Below are positions 38,105 to 47,615 of a DNA stretch of 64,000 nt, one piece after another. The DNA is from Lysobacter sp. 5GHs7-4 (GTDB taxonomy: Bacteria; Pseudomonadota; Gammaproteobacteria; Xanthomonadales; Xanthomonadaceae). The position numbers and the translations under genes were made by a program. How positions within the stretch are numbered: the first letter of the stretch is position 1; every line of letters starts with the position of its first letter. A model generated the notes under the pieces. The model was given only the letters and a program-made list of their open reading frames with translations, was not told where the DNA came from and did no database searches. The stretch spans positions 700,001 through 764,000 of the forward strand of contig NZ_CP089924.1 in the NCBI RefSeq assembly GCF_021284765.1. The letters are read 5' to 3'.

Positions 38105-38700
38105 GCGCCGGCAGCGACCCGCGCGCCAGCAAGAACACCGCCGGGCTGCTCAAGCTGGTGCTGGTGGCGCTGGCCGCGTTCGCGTTCACCTTCACCCTGG
38201 TGCCGCTGTACCGCATCGCCTGCGAGAAGGTGTTCGGCATCCGTCTGGAGCGCACCGCCGCCGAAGGCGTGGCCGACGCCCAGGCCCAGGGCGCGCGCAT
38301 GGTCACCGTGCAGTTCGACGGCGGCGTGAACTCCAAGCTGCCGTGGTCGTTCCACCCCAACCAGGTCACCATGCAGGTGCGCCCGGGCGAGCAGTACGAG
38401 ACCACCTACTACGCGCATAACGACAGCGACCGCACCATCGTCGGCAGCGCCGTGCCCTCGGTCGCGCCGGCGCGCGCGTCGGGCTATTTCAGCAAAACCG
38501 AATGCTTCTGCTTCACCGCCCAGACCCTGGCGGCGGGCGAGAAGCGCGACATGCCGGTGCGTTTCATCGTCGACCCGAACCTGCCGGCCGACGTGAATAC
38601 CATCACGCTGTCGTATACCTTCTTCAAGAACGACGTGCTCACCGCGCAACAGCAGGGGACGGCGGCCAAGACGCCGGCTTCGCCGCTGTCGGCGCCGTGA
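38101..38700 (+). CDS. ctaG: Cytochrome c oxidase assembly protein CtaG (Cox11)
   Basis: A 199-residue copper chaperone that delivers Cu(I) to the CuB site of subunit I. One N-terminal membrane helix (about 19–40) anchors a periplasmic beta-domain. The copper-binding Cys pair is visible in [10 protein letters not shown], and FVVDP-like [22 protein letters not shown] follows. It lies in the expected order ctaD–small protein–ctaG–ctaE and is translationally coupled to the small gene. Confidence 0.94.
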   Translation: MSAGSDPRASKNTAGLLKLVLVALAAFAFTFTLVPLYRIACEKVFGIRLERTAAEGVADAQAQGARMVTVQFDGGVNSKLPWSFHPNQVTMQVRPGEQYETTYYAHNDSDRTIVGSAVPSVAPARASGYFSKTECFCFTAQTLAAGEKRDMPVRFIVDPNLPADVNTITLSYTFFKNDVLTAQQQGTAAKTPASPLSAP

Positions 38701-38750
38701 TCCCGGTTTCGCCGCCCTTTCATCAGTACCGAACCTAACGGAACGCCGCC

Positions 38751-39629
38751 ATGGCCCAAGCCCACACGCCAGACGCCAACACCTACTTCGTGCCGCATAG
38801 CAGCCGCTGGCCGTTCCTGGGTTCGATCGCCCTGTTCGCGACCATGATCGGCGTGGCCAGCTGGCTCAACGAAGTCAGCTGGGGCAAGCCCACCTTCTTC
38901 GTCGGCGTGGCGCTGCTGTGCGGCGTGCTGTTCGGCTGGTTCGGCGACGTGATCCGCGAGTCGGTGCGCGGCCACTACAACCGCCAGGTCGACATCTCGT
39001 TCCGCATGGGAATGATGTGGTTCATCTTCTCCGAGGTGATGTTCTTCGCGGCCTTCTTCGGCGCGCTGTTCTACGCCCGCCAGTTCGCGCTGCCGTGGCT
39101 GAGCGGCGAAGGCGACGGCGTGATGACCAACAGCCTGCTGTGGAGCGGTTACGCCGCCGGCTGGCCGACCAACGGCCCGGGCCTGATCGGCGGCGTGTTC
39201 GAGACCATCCCGGCCTGGGGCCTGCCGCTGCTCAACACCATGATCCTGCTGACCTCGGGCGTCACCGTGACCATCGCGCACCACGCGCTGAAGGCCGGCC
39301 ACCGCAAGCAGCTGCTGATCTTCCTGGGCCTGACCGTGGCCCTGGGCTGTCTGTTCCTGTTCTACCAGGCCGAGGAATACATCCACGCCTACAAGGAACT
39401 GAATCTGACCCTGGGTTCGGGCATCTACGGCTCGACCTTCTTCATGCTCACCGGCTTCCACGGCCTGCACGTGACGCTGGGCACGCTGATGCTCGCGATC
39501 ATCTGGTTCCGTTGCCTGAAGGGCCACTTCGACAAGGACAACCACTTCGCGTTCGAAGCGGTGGCCTGGTACTGGCACTTCGTCGACGTGGTCTGGCTGG
39601 GCCTGTTCCTGTTCGTCTACGTGCTGTAA
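38751..39629 (+). CDS. ctaE: Cytochrome c oxidase subunit III
   Basis: A 292-residue, seven-helix subunit of the aa3-type oxidase. Characteristic blocks are YFVPHSSRWPFLGS, FRMGMMWFIFSEVMFFAAFF, the FLG…YQAEEY region and FYGSTFF-type GSTFFMLTGFHGLHVTLG, ending in WYWHFVDVVWLGLFLFVYVL. It stabilises the catalytic core. It is 50 bp after ctaG and ends the structural part of the operon; the next gene is on the opposite strand. Confidence 0.95.
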   Translation: MAQAHTPDANTYFVPHSSRWPFLGSIALFATMIGVASWLNEVSWGKPTFFVGVALLCGVLFGWFGDVIRESVRGHYNRQVDISFRMGMMWFIFSEVMFFAAFFGALFYARQFALPWLSGEGDGVMTNSLLWSGYAAGWPTNGPGLIGGVFETIPAWGLPLLNTMILLTSGVTVTIAHHALKAGHRKQLLIFLGLTVALGCLFLFYQAEEYIHAYKELNLTLGSGIYGSTFFMLTGFHGLHVTLGTLMLAIIWFRCLKGHFDKDNHFAFEAVAWYWHFVDVVWLGLFLFVYVL

Positions 39630-39735
39630 GCGCGAACGACCGCCTTGCGCATCGGGCCGGCACTGCCGGCCCGTTTGCGTCTTGGGCACCTGGGATTTCG
39701 CGACGCCTGCCGCAGGGCGGCGGCGCGGCCGGGGC

Positions 39736-39963
39736 TCAGTTCGGATTGGATCCGATGCCGTGCGGCTGGATCCAGCCCATCTTGATCGACAGGATGATGA
39801 TCAGGATCAATGCGACGGACAGCGCGATGCGGCGGGTCAGCGCGTTCACCGTGCGCTTGCTCTGCCCCCTGTCCACGAGCATGTAATAGAGGCCGGCGCC
39901 CAGGTTCCAGAGAATGACGACCAGGAACGCAATGATCAGCAGGGTCTTGAGCGAGTCGTTCAT
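39736..39963 (-). CDS. Twin transmembrane protein (DUF2909)
   Basis: A 75-residue inner-membrane protein with two helices (about 6–29 and 44–64) joined by a loop DRGQSKRTVNALTRR. This matches the DUF2909 family found opposite surf1 and next to ctaE in many gammaproteobacteria. Function is unknown, but position implies a link to oxidase biogenesis. It is divergent from surf1 with only 60 bp between starts. Confidence 0.85.
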   Translation of the reverse strand: MNDSLKTLLIIAFLVVILWNLGAGLYYMLVDRGQSKRTVNALTRRIALSVALILIIILSIKMGWIQPHGIGSNPN

Positions 39964-40023
39964 GGCGGCCTCCGCGCGCGTTAGCGCGAAAAGCGGATTA
40001 TCGCAGTCCGGCCGGAGGATGTC

Positions 40024-40749
40024 GTGAGTCGCCGGCGCAACCTCGCCGTCGGCTGGACGCTGGCGCTGCTGACCGTCGCCGTGTTCGCCAATCTCGGCCT
40101 GTGGCAGTCGCGGCGCGCGGTGGAGAAGCAGGCCATGCTGGACGCTTCGGCGCGGGTGCTGAGCGAGCGCAAGGCGGTTCCGCTGGCGCAGGCCGCCGAC
40201 CCGGCCCGCCGCCGCGATTACGACTGGGCCAGCGGCCGCGGCCGCTTCGACGCGCGCGGCGCTCTGTTGCTGGACAACCAGCAGCGCAACGGCCGCGCCG
40301 GCGTGCGCGTCTATCGCGTGTTCGTGCCCGAGCGGGGTGCGGGCACCCCGCTGCTGGTCGACCTGGGCTGGCTGGCCCTGGACGGGCAGCGCCGCTTCCC
40401 GAGCATTCCGCGCCCCGAGGGCGCGATGGAACTGCGCGGCCTGCTCGCGCCGCCGCCTTCGACCGGCATCGCGCTGGGGCCCGCGCTAGGCGAGGAAGGC
40501 GAGGGCTGGCTGCTGACCCGCGTCGACACCGATGCGATCGGCCCCGGCATCGGCCTGTCGGTGCCGCTGGCGCCGCGCGTGCTGCGCCTGGACCCGGCGC
40601 TGAAGCTGGGCTACGAGCGCGACCTGGAATTGCTCGCCAACACCCTGCCGCCCGAACAGCACCGCGGCTACGCGCTGCAATGGTTCGCGCTGGCCGCCGC
40701 GGTGCTGGCCACCGCCCTGATCCTCACTTTCCGGAAGTCCCGCCGATGA
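40024..40749 (+). CDS. SURF1 family oxidase assembly protein
   Basis: A 241-residue membrane protein with one helix at each end (about 9–27 and 218–236) and a periplasmic domain. N-terminal LGLWQSRRAVEKQ, central LLLDNQQRNGRAGVRVYRVF and VDLGWLAL are SURF1 signatures. It helps insert heme a into subunit I. The start is GTG 40024. Its stop overlaps the next start (ATGA). Confidence 0.93.
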   Translation: MSRRRNLAVGWTLALLTVAVFANLGLWQSRRAVEKQAMLDASARVLSERKAVPLAQAADPARRRDYDWASGRGRFDARGALLLDNQQRNGRAGVRVYRVFVPERGAGTPLLVDLGWLALDGQRRFPSIPRPEGAMELRGLLAPPPSTGIALGPALGEEGEGWLLTRVDTDAIGPGIGLSVPLAPRVLRLDPALKLGYERDLELLANTLPPEQHRGYALQWFALAAAVLATALILTFRKSRR

Positions 40750-41321
40750 ACGCACCGTCCCCCGACGACACCGCCAAGCGCAATCGCAACCGCGCGATGC
40801 TGCTGGCGATCTTCGCGCTGTTCTTCGGCAGCATGCTGATCGCCGGCGCGCTGCGTTTTTCGGGCTGGCGCCCACACGGCATGAAGAACCACGGCGAACT
40901 GCTGCAACCGCCCGGCGATCTGCGCGAGGTGACGCCGCGCCTGGCCGACGGCAAGGCCTACGAATGGCGTCCGGCCGAACGCCGGTGGCGGATCGCGCTG
41001 GCGCCGCCGGCCGGCTGCGCCGCCGAATGCGTGAAGCTGGCCAAGGAGTTGGACACCGTCTGGCAGCTGTTCGGCAAGGACGCGGATTCGGTCGATCTGC
41101 TGTGGATCGGTCAGCCGCCCGCGGGCGCGCCGCACCCGGCCGCGCTGCGTGTGCTGCAGCCCACGCCGCAGCTGCGCGCCGGCCTGCCGCGCGCGGACGA
41201 TCCCAAGGGCGTGCCGGTCTACGTGATCGACCCGAACGGCTTCGTGATTCTGCGCTACGCTCCGGGCTTCGATCCGGCCGGCCTGCGCAGCGATCTGTCC
41301 AAGCTGCTGAAACTGATGTGA
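40746..41321 (+). CDS. SCO-like membrane-anchored assembly protein
   Basis: A 191-residue protein with one N-terminal helix (about 18–40) and a periplasmic thioredoxin-like domain. It carries C-A-A-E-C, the spacing of the SCO CxxxC copper/redox motif, and ends with a VYVIDPNGFVILRY strand pattern typical of thioredoxin folds. The distal copper His of true SCO proteins is not evident, so it may act in thiol exchange rather than copper delivery. It lies between surf1 and ctaA, which supports a role in oxidase maturation. Confidence 0.75.
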   Translation: MNAPSPDDTAKRNRNRAMLLAIFALFFGSMLIAGALRFSGWRPHGMKNHGELLQPPGDLREVTPRLADGKAYEWRPAERRWRIALAPPAGCAAECVKLAKELDTVWQLFGKDADSVDLLWIGQPPAGAPHPAALRVLQPTPQLRAGLPRADDPKGVPVYVIDPNGFVILRYAPGFDPAGLRSDLSKLLKLM

Positions 41322-41385
41322 TCCGGTGGCGGACCGCCGCCGCGTCCGCCTCCGCTCGCCACCGAGACCACCGCAAGAGTTCCGC

Positions 41386-42534
41386 ATGAACGTGACGTTC
41401 AAACCGACCTGGTACCGCAACTTCCACCGCATCGCCTGGTTGGCGGTCGCGCTCGCGCTGTGCGTGATCGTGTTCGGCGCGTTCGTGCGCCTGTCCAACG
41501 CCGGCCTGAGCTGCCCCGACTGGCCGACCTGCTATGGCCGCGCCGCATGGCCGACCGCCGCGCACGAGATCGGCGACCACGCCGCCACCGCGATCCGTCC
41601 GGTGGAAGTGCACAAGGCCTGGCGCGAACAGTTCCACCGCATGATCGCCGGCTTGCTCGGCGTGCTGACGCTGACCCTGGCGCTGCTGGCCGCGCGTCGC
41701 CGCCGTTACGGCGTGGCGCAGGTGATCGTGGCGGCCGCGCTGGTGGCGGTGTCGATACCGTTGTACATGAAGGGCCAGCACGTCGCCGCGTCGGTGCTGG
41801 CCGCGATCGGCGAGGCCGTGCTGCTGTTCGCCGCCTTGCGCTGGAGCAACAGCGACCTGTCGCGTGTGGCCGCGCTGACGCTGGCGGTGATCGTGTTCCA
41901 GGCCTTGCTGGGCATGTGGACGGTGACCTGGCTGCTCAAGCCCATCGTGGTGATGGGCCATCTGCTGGGCGGCCTGCTGACGTTCTCGCTGCTGCTGTGG
42001 ATGGCCTGGCGCGCGACCGATCTGCCGATCCGCCTGGCCGAGGCGGCGACCGTGCGCAGGCTGCTGATCGTCGGCATCGTCCTGCTGGGCGTGCAGATCG
42101 CGCTGGGCGGCTGGACCAGCGCCAACTACGCCGCGCTCGCCTGCGGCAACGACTTCCCGACCTGCGTCGGCCAGTGGATGCCCAAGCACGACTTCCGCGA
42201 AGCCTTCGTGCTGTGGCGCGGCATCGGCGTGGACTACGAGGGCGGCATCCTCGACGGTGAGGCGCGCATCGCGATCCAGCTCGCCCATCGCGCGATGGCG
42301 ATGGTGGTGTTCGTGTACCTGCTGGGCCTGGCGATCAAGCTGCTGCGCACGCCGGGCATGCCCGGCTGGGGCTCGCTGCTGGCGCTGCTGACGCTGGCCC
42401 AGGTCGGCCTGGGCATCGCCAACGTCAAGCTCAGCCTGCCGCTGACGATCGCGGTGCTGCATAACGCCGGCGCGGTGTTGCTGTTGTTCGTGCTGGTGTC
42501 CTTGCTCGCGCGTCTGCGCGCGCCGGAGAATTGA
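41386..42534 (+). CDS. ctaA: Heme A synthase (CtaA/COX15)
   Basis: A 382-residue, eight-helix enzyme that oxidises the C8 methyl of heme O to a formyl group. Visible features are [18 protein letters not shown] near the N-terminus with its conserved Cys pair, histidines in [10 protein letters not shown] and MGHLLGG, a second CGNDFPTC loop, and the late QLAHRAMAM and LHNAGAV. I use ATG 41386, which begins at the expected membrane-proximal residues. It is followed immediately by ctaB. Confidence 0.94.
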   Translation: MNVTFKPTWYRNFHRIAWLAVALALCVIVFGAFVRLSNAGLSCPDWPTCYGRAAWPTAAHEIGDHAATAIRPVEVHKAWREQFHRMIAGLLGVLTLTLALLAARRRRYGVAQVIVAAALVAVSIPLYMKGQHVAASVLAAIGEAVLLFAALRWSNSDLSRVAALTLAVIVFQALLGMWTVTWLLKPIVVMGHLLGGLLTFSLLLWMAWRATDLPIRLAEAATVRRLLIVGIVLLGVQIALGGWTSANYAALACGNDFPTCVGQWMPKHDFREAFVLWRGIGVDYEGGILDGEARIAIQLAHRAMAMVVFVYLLGLAIKLLRTPGMPGWGSLLALLTLAQVGLGIANVKLSLPLTIAVLHNAGAVLLLFVLVSLLARLRAPEN

Positions 42535-42536
42535 AC

Positions 42537-43466
42537 GTGGCCACCGTCCAACGCGCCAGCGCACGCCAATACTGGGATCTGACCAAGCCGCGCGTGGTCG
42601 CGCTGATCGTGTTCACCGCCCTGGTCGGCATGCTGCTCGCGATCGACGGCATGCCCACCATTGCCGAGACCGTGCGCGGCCTGCTCGGCTTCCTCGGCAT
42701 CTGGCTGGCCGCGTCCAGCGCGGCGGCGATCAACCAACTGCTGGACTCGCGCATCGACGCCAAGATGGCGCGCACGTCGTGGCGGCCCATCGTCGCCGGC
42801 CAGATCACGCCGCGGCAGGCGCTGGTGTTCGCATTGATCCTTGCCGCGCTGTCGATGGCGATCCTGATCGCGTGGGTGAACCCGCTGACCGCGATCCTCA
42901 CCTTCGCCTCGCTGATCGGCTACGCGGTGATCTACACCGTCTACCTCAAGCGCGCGACGCCGCAGAACATCGTGATCGGCGGCATCGCCGGCGCCGCGCC
43001 GCCGGCGCTGGGCTGGGCCTCGATCACCGGCACCCTGGACCCGCACGCGCTGCTGCTGGTGCTGATCATCTTCGTCTGGACGCCGCCGCACTTCTGGGCG
43101 CTGGCGATCTTCCGCCGCGAGGACTACGCGCGCGCGATGGTGCCGATGCTGCCGGTCACCCACGGCGTGCAGTACACGCGCTGGCAGATCCTGTTCTACA
43201 CCGTGCTGCTGGTGGTGGTGACGGTGCTGCCCTGGGCCACCGGCATGAGCGGCCTGTTCTACCTGGGCGGCGCGCTGGTGCTGGGCCTGGTGTTCCTGGC
43301 CTACGCCTGGAAACTCATGGACCCGCCGGACGAGCTGTACGCGATGAAGGTGTTCAACTACTCCATCGTCTATCTGATGGCGCTGTTCGCGTTCCTGCTG
43401 GTCGATCACTGGCTGCTGCCGCTGATGCAGCCGGCGCCGCTGTTCGAATTGCAGCCGGTGGTCTGA
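42537..43466 (+). CDS. ctaB: Protoheme IX farnesyltransferase (heme O synthase)
   Basis: A 309-residue polytopic prenyltransferase that attaches farnesyl to heme B, the step before CtaA. It begins [21 protein letters not shown]. The Asp-rich motif [19 protein letters not shown] and the second conserved site [17 protein letters not shown] are visible. I prefer GTG 42537, six bases after GGAGAA, to the TTG that overlaps the ctaA stop. It ends the oxidase operon. Confidence 0.94.
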   Translation: MATVQRASARQYWDLTKPRVVALIVFTALVGMLLAIDGMPTIAETVRGLLGFLGIWLAASSAAAINQLLDSRIDAKMARTSWRPIVAGQITPRQALVFALILAALSMAILIAWVNPLTAILTFASLIGYAVIYTVYLKRATPQNIVIGGIAGAAPPALGWASITGTLDPHALLLVLIIFVWTPPHFWALAIFRREDYARAMVPMLPVTHGVQYTRWQILFYTVLLVVVTVLPWATGMSGLFYLGGALVLGLVFLAYAWKLMDPPDELYAMKVFNYSIVYLMALFAFLLVDHWLLPLMQPAPLFELQPVV

Positions 43467-43582
43467 CCGCGTCGCGCACGCCGTCCTAGCGACGGTGTGC
43501 CGACTGTGGCGGACGCGCCGCGCGCGCAACCCGGCGGCGCGAATCCGCATCCAAGGCGGACCGTTCCCGCAGGATGTGCCGC

Positions 43583-44824
43583 ATGCGTTCCCTGTTCGTC
43601 CGTCTGTTCGCCGCGCCGGTAGCGGTCTGGCTGCTGCTGTGCGCGCCCGTTCCCGCGGCCGCCGCGATCGTCGAGTACCGCAACGCGCATTGGTTCGACG
43701 GCACGCGCTTCGTGCAGGGGCGTTGGTACGCGGTGGACGGTACCTTGACCCAGCGCAAGCCGGCCCGGATCGACCACGTGCGCGACCTGCGCGGCGGCTA
43801 CGTGTTGCCGCCGCTGGCGGACGCGCACAACCACAATCTGCAAAACGCCTGGGGCGTGCGCAATCATCGCGCGCGCTATCTGGCCGACGGCGTGCAGTAC
43901 GCGGCCATGCTGTGCGGCGACGCCGCCTCGACTCGAGCCGCGCGCGCCGAACTGGGGGCGGCTCCGATCGAGGTGCTGTACGCCAGCGCCTGCATCTCCA
44001 GTTCCGACGGCCATCCGCTGGCGATGGCGCGGCGCAATCCAGACGGCAGCCTGCTCGCGCCCGAGCAGGTATACGACCGCGACTACATCGTCGTCGACAC
44101 GCCGGCCGACATCGAAGGCAAATGGCCGCTGGTGCGCGCCGCGCAGCCGGATCTGGTCAAGCTGGTGCTGGTCCACAGCGAGCTGGCGCAGCGGCGCGGC
44201 GACCCGCGCCACTTCGGTTACAACGGACTGAAGCCGGAACTGGTGGCGCCGCTGGTGCGCAAAGCGCACGCCGACGGCCTGCGCGTGGCGGCGCATGTGG
44301 AATCCGCAGCGGACTTCCGTGTCGCCGTCGATGCCGGTGTCGATCTGATCGCCCATTTGCCCGGCTATCAGATCTGGGATGGCCGCGACGAGGCCGACTA
44401 TCGACTCGACGACGCCGACATCGCGCGCGCGGCGCAGCGCGGCATCGCGGTGATCGCGACCGCCAACGCCGCACTGCAGACCAATGACGATCCGGCCAAG
44501 CTCGAGCGCGTGCAGCGCCTGCAGCGCGACAATCTGCGACGGCTCGTCGCCGCCGGCGTGGCGATCGCGATCGGCAGCGACCGCTACGACGGCACCGCGC
44601 TGGCCGAGCTGGAATATCTGGCGCGGCTGCAGGCGATGCCGCTGCCGCAGCTGCTGCGCGCGGCGGTGGAGACCACGCCCGCGCTGCTGTTTCCGCGGCG
44701 CCGCATCGGCCGCATCGCCGAGGGATACGAAGCCAGCTTCCTGGTCCTGCGCGGCGATCCCCTGGCGGATCCCGCTGCCTTGCGCGGGATCGAGTGGAAA
44801 GTCCGCAAGGGCGAGATCTATTGA
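43583..44824 (+). CDS. Secreted amidohydrolase family protein
   Basis: A 413-residue metal-dependent hydrolase with a signal peptide (about 1–28, ending AAA). The metal centre is visible: ADAHNHN (H82, H84), a probable bridging Lys in DLVKLVLVHSE, AAHVES, LIAHLPG and Asp in IGSDRYD. The C-terminal beta-sandwich ends with the family's EGYEASFLVLRGDPL. It resembles periplasmic imidazolonepropionase-like/dipeptidase-type amidohydrolases. The substrate is unknown. An ATG three codons earlier is possible, but AGGA spacing favours 43583. Confidence 0.85.
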   Translation: MRSLFVRLFAAPVAVWLLLCAPVPAAAAIVEYRNAHWFDGTRFVQGRWYAVDGTLTQRKPARIDHVRDLRGGYVLPPLADAHNHNLQNAWGVRNHRARYLADGVQYAAMLCGDAASTRAARAELGAAPIEVLYASACISSSDGHPLAMARRNPDGSLLAPEQVYDRDYIVVDTPADIEGKWPLVRAAQPDLVKLVLVHSELAQRRGDPRHFGYNGLKPELVAPLVRKAHADGLRVAAHVESAADFRVAVDAGVDLIAHLPGYQIWDGRDEADYRLDDADIARAAQRGIAVIATANAALQTNDDPAKLERVQRLQRDNLRRLVAAGVAIAIGSDRYDGTALAELEYLARLQAMPLPQLLRAAVETTPALLFPRRRIGRIAEGYEASFLVLRGDPLADPAALRGIEWKVRKGEIY

Positions 44825-44856
44825 GCCAGTGCGCGCCGCGCGCGCCACGGACTTCG

Positions 44857-44936
44857 GCGCCGTAGGGTGCGGTGTGAGCCGCACCATCGCGAGGGCACGA
44901 TGAGACGGCGCGGTGGTCGCCGCATCCTACGGCGGC
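44857..44936. repeat. GTAGGGTGCGGT palindromic element, copy 1
   Basis: Inverted ends GCGCCGTAGGGTGCGG and CCGCATCCTACGGCGG, with one mismatch in the core, bound an 80-bp non-coding stretch between the convergent amidohydrolase and beta-propeller genes. The same family occurs at 48765–48847, with a single arm at about 63131–63145. Confidence 0.7.
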
Positions 44937-44946
44937 CTCCATTCGC

Positions 44947-45816
44947 TTAGTCGCCGCAGCGTGGCGGCCAGCTGCGGTCCGGATCGGGCGCGAGATCGAC
45001 CAGGAACAGCTCGCCGGAGTCGCGCGGGTTGGCGGCTTGTCCGAACAAAACCCGATCGCCGGCCGGCGATAGCAGCGGGCCGACCTGGAACACGTCCTCG
45101 CGCGCGGGCACGCGTCCCTGCGCGACCCAGCGCCCGTCCTCGCGCTGGAACCGGTACAAGTGCGAGCGGCCGTCGCCGCGCTGTCCGACCAGGATCAGCC
45201 GGTGTCCGTCGCGCGAGACCTCGACTTCGTACTCCTGTTCCGCGGTGCTGATCGGCGGGCCGACCAGGTCCACGTCCCAGGCGCCGTCGGCCCGTGGCGT
45301 GGCCAGATAGATGTCGGTCAGGCCGGGCCCGCCCGGGCGTGAAGAACCGAAGTACAGCCGTCCGTCGGCGGTCTCGCGCGGCAGCAGCTCGGACTCGGTC
45401 GAGTTCACCGGCGCGGGCAGGCGTTGCGGCTGGCCCCAGGCGCCGTCGTCGCCACGCTCGACGCGCCAGATGTCCAGATCGTCGGGATTGCGGCTCGCGC
45501 GCGAGGACACGTAGTACAGGCGCCGGCCGTCGGCGCTGAAGTAGGGATCGGCTTCCTGGGCCCGCGGCGGGCCCGCGAACGCGGGCGGCACCGGCGCGCT
45601 CCAGCCGCCGCGCTCGCAACGCGACATCAACAGACGGTAGCGGCCGAACGCGCGATCGCTGCGCATGAAGTACAGCTCGCGCCCGTCCGGCGAGAACGTC
45701 GGCGAGGATTCGTACTGATCGCTGGCGATCGCCGCAGGCGTCCACGGCTGGGTTGCGTCCGCATGGCAGGCCCCGGCGAGCGCGGCAAGCAGGCACAGCG
45801 GCAGACAGGTGCGCAT
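44947..45816 (-). CDS. PD40/TolB-like beta-propeller lipoprotein
   Basis: A 289-residue exported protein. The signal sequence ends in the lipobox LAGAC (Cys17), so it is probably an outer- or inner-membrane lipoprotein. Repeated blades carry the PD40 pattern (SSPTFSPDGRELYFMR, ADPYFSADGRRLYYVS, EVSRDGHRLILV, GPLLSPAGDRVLFG), giving five or six propeller blades as in TolB or the peptidase S9 propeller. No protease domain follows. Function is unknown. It is divergent from the RidA-like gene across a palindromic operator. Confidence 0.82.
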   Translation of the reverse strand: MRTCLPLCLLAALAGACHADATQPWTPAAIASDQYESSPTFSPDGRELYFMRSDRAFGRYRLLMSRCERGGWSAPVPPAFAGPPRAQEADPYFSADGRRLYYVSSRASRNPDDLDIWRVERGDDGAWGQPQRLPAPVNSTESELLPRETADGRLYFGSSRPGGPGLTDIYLATPRADGAWDVDLVGPPISTAEQEYEVEVSRDGHRLILVGQRGDGRSHLYRFQREDGRWVAQGRVPAREDVFQVGPLLSPAGDRVLFGQAANPRDSGELFLVDLAPDPDRSWPPRCGD

Positions 45817-45875
45817 AGCGGCGGGCTCGGGCGAGGGCGGGCGCCCTGTTCGCCGCAGCCTAGCGCGGCTCTACC

Positions 45876-45893
45876 GGTAAAACAAGTTTTAAC
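45876..45893. promoter_or_regulatory. Palindromic operator candidate between divergent genes
   Basis: GGTAAAACAAGTTTTAAC contains the perfect TAAAAC-AA-GTTTTA palindrome and is the only AT-rich patch in this 114-bp divergent region. Its form and position fit the binding site of a dimeric repressor acting on the beta-propeller gene, the RidA-like gene, or both. The regulator is not identifiable from the window. Confidence 0.45.
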
Positions 45894-45930
45894 GGTTATG
45901 ATGCCGCGACATCCAGAGCGAGGGGCGACG

Positions 45931-46380
45931 ATGGACAGAAGACATTTCTGCGCGGCGGCATTGGCATCTTGCGCGCCGCTGGCGGCGGCCGCGCCGGCGG
46001 CCGGACGGGGCCGGCGCAGTTACGCGGTCGCCGACGGCACCTATGCCCAGGCCGCCGAAGTGCGCCAGCCACGGCGCTGGCTGTTCGTGAGCGGGCAGGT
46101 GCCGGCCGACGCGCAAGGCGAGGTACCGGAAGGGTTCGAGGACCAGTGCCGGCTGGCCTGGCGCAATGTCGGCGCGCAACTGCAGGCGGCGGGCATGGGC
46201 TACGCGCACCTGCTCAAGGTCACCATCTATCTGGCGCGACGCGAGGATCGCGACGCGGCGCGGGCGGTGCGGCAGGAGCTGCTGGGCCGGCTGCCGCATC
46301 CGCCCGCACTGACCGTGGTGGTGGCCGGGATCTATGACAGCGCTTGGCGGTTGGAGATCGAGGCGATCGCGGCGGATTGA
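45931..46380 (+). CDS. Exported RidA-like (YjgF/UK114) protein
   Basis: A 149-residue protein with a Tat-like or Sec N-terminus (DRRHFCAAALASCAPLAAA) and a RidA fold (LFVSGQVPADAQGEVP, QCRLAWRNVGAQLQAAGMGY…KVTIYLARREDRDA…EIEAIA). Catalytic RidA enzymes hydrolyse reactive enamines/imines using a conserved Arg in P-x-R; here the spot reads PPALTVVVAG, so that Arg appears replaced and deaminase activity is doubtful. Start at ATG 45931 with AGGGG upstream. Export is unusual for the family. The two M19 genes follow on the same strand after 98 bp. Confidence 0.82.
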   Translation: MDRRHFCAAALASCAPLAAAAPAAGRGRRSYAVADGTYAQAAEVRQPRRWLFVSGQVPADAQGEVPEGFEDQCRLAWRNVGAQLQAAGMGYAHLLKVTIYLARREDRDAARAVRQELLGRLPHPPALTVVVAGIYDSAWRLEIEAIAAD

Positions 46381-46478
46381 TCGTCCCGCGCGCCCGCAGG
46401 CCCCGGCATGCGCCGAGCCGGTGCATGCTGCGGCCGCGCGGTGGGCTAGAGTCTGCGCGACGCACACGGAGGGCAGAC

Positions 46479-47615
46479 ATGATCGATCGACGTGAGTTCA
46501 TCGGCGCCGCGGGACTGGCCGCATTGGCCGCCATGGCCAACCCCGCATTCGCCGCCGCGGCCGCGCCGCCGCGTTGGAAACCGTACCGCGACACCCTCGC
46601 CATCGACGCGCTGGGCGGTACCGAATTGTTCTACATCAAGCCCGACGACCCGGGCGTGCCCACCGCGTTGAAAGCGCTGCGCGAGTGCGGACTGACCGGC
46701 ATCATGGCCAGCGTCGCGCCGCAGGGCCGCTTCTGGTACACCGACCAGGCCTACGCCGAGACCAAGCAGCGCGTCGAGGATTGGAAGGCGACCATCGCGC
46801 GCCATCCCGAGGTGATGCTGCTGGTGCGCAACGCCGCCGACCTCAAACAGGCGCAGCGCGAAAAGAAGGTCGGCATCATCCTCACCTTCCAGGGCACCGA
46901 GACCCTGGGCGAGGACGTCGACCGTATCTCGCTGTACCGCGAGCAAGGCCTGCGCGTGCTGCAGCTCACCCACAACCGCCGCAACCTGATCGGCGACGGC
47001 TGCATGGAGCCGGGCAACGCCGGCCTGAGCAATCTCGGCCATCAGGTGGTCGAGCGGCTCAATGCCGAGAAGATCGTGGTCGATCTGGCCCACGGCGCGC
47101 CGCGCACCATCCGCGAAGGCATCCTGGCCTCCAAGGTGCCGGTGCTGATCGGGCATACCGGCTGCCGCGCGCTGGCCGACGTGCCGCGCATGGTCTACGA
47201 CGACGAGCTCAAGCTGCTGGCCGATCGCGGCGGCGTCGCCGGCATCATGTTCTGGCCGTACCTGCGCAAGCAGGGGCAGCAGACCTCGGCCGACATCATT
47301 CGGCATATCGAACACGCGCTCAAGGTCTGCGGCGAGGACCATGTCGGCATCGGCACCGACCTCAACCTGACCGCCGTGGACATCACGCCCGAGTACGTGA
47401 AGGACAACACCGAGTTCATAAAAAGCATGATCGCCGACGGCATCTTCGAGCAGGGGCGCGATCCCAACCTGTTCCTGTTTCCGCCCGACCTCAACACCGC
47501 CGACCGCTTCGAGACGCTGGCCGGGATGCTGTCGGCGCGCGGGCATTCGGATGCGCGCATCGCTAAGATCCTCGGAGGCAACTTCGCCCGCGTCATGACC
47601 GAGGTGTGGGGATGA
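46479..47615 (+). CDS. M19 membrane-dipeptidase-like protein, first of a pair
   Basis: A 378-residue protein with a Tat-like leader (MIDRREFIGAAGLAALAAM) and a TIM-barrel dipeptidase domain. Family landmarks are QLTHNRRNLIGDG, VVDLAHGA, LIGHTGCRAL and GIGTDLN, where zinc His and Asp residues of renal-dipeptidase-type enzymes fall. The N-terminal H-x-D motif is reduced to AIDALGG with no His, so one metal site may be altered. It should act on small peptides in the periplasm, but the substrate is unknown. Its stop overlaps the start of the second copy (ATGA). Confidence 0.85.
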   Translation: MIDRREFIGAAGLAALAAMANPAFAAAAAPPRWKPYRDTLAIDALGGTELFYIKPDDPGVPTALKALRECGLTGIMASVAPQGRFWYTDQAYAETKQRVEDWKATIARHPEVMLLVRNAADLKQAQREKKVGIILTFQGTETLGEDVDRISLYREQGLRVLQLTHNRRNLIGDGCMEPGNAGLSNLGHQVVERLNAEKIVVDLAHGAPRTIREGILASKVPVLIGHTGCRALADVPRMVYDDELKLLADRGGVAGIMFWPYLRKQGQQTSADIIRHIEHALKVCGEDHVGIGTDLNLTAVDITPEYVKDNTEFIKSMIADGIFEQGRDPNLFLFPPDLNTADRFETLAGMLSARGHSDARIAKILGGNFARVMTEVWG

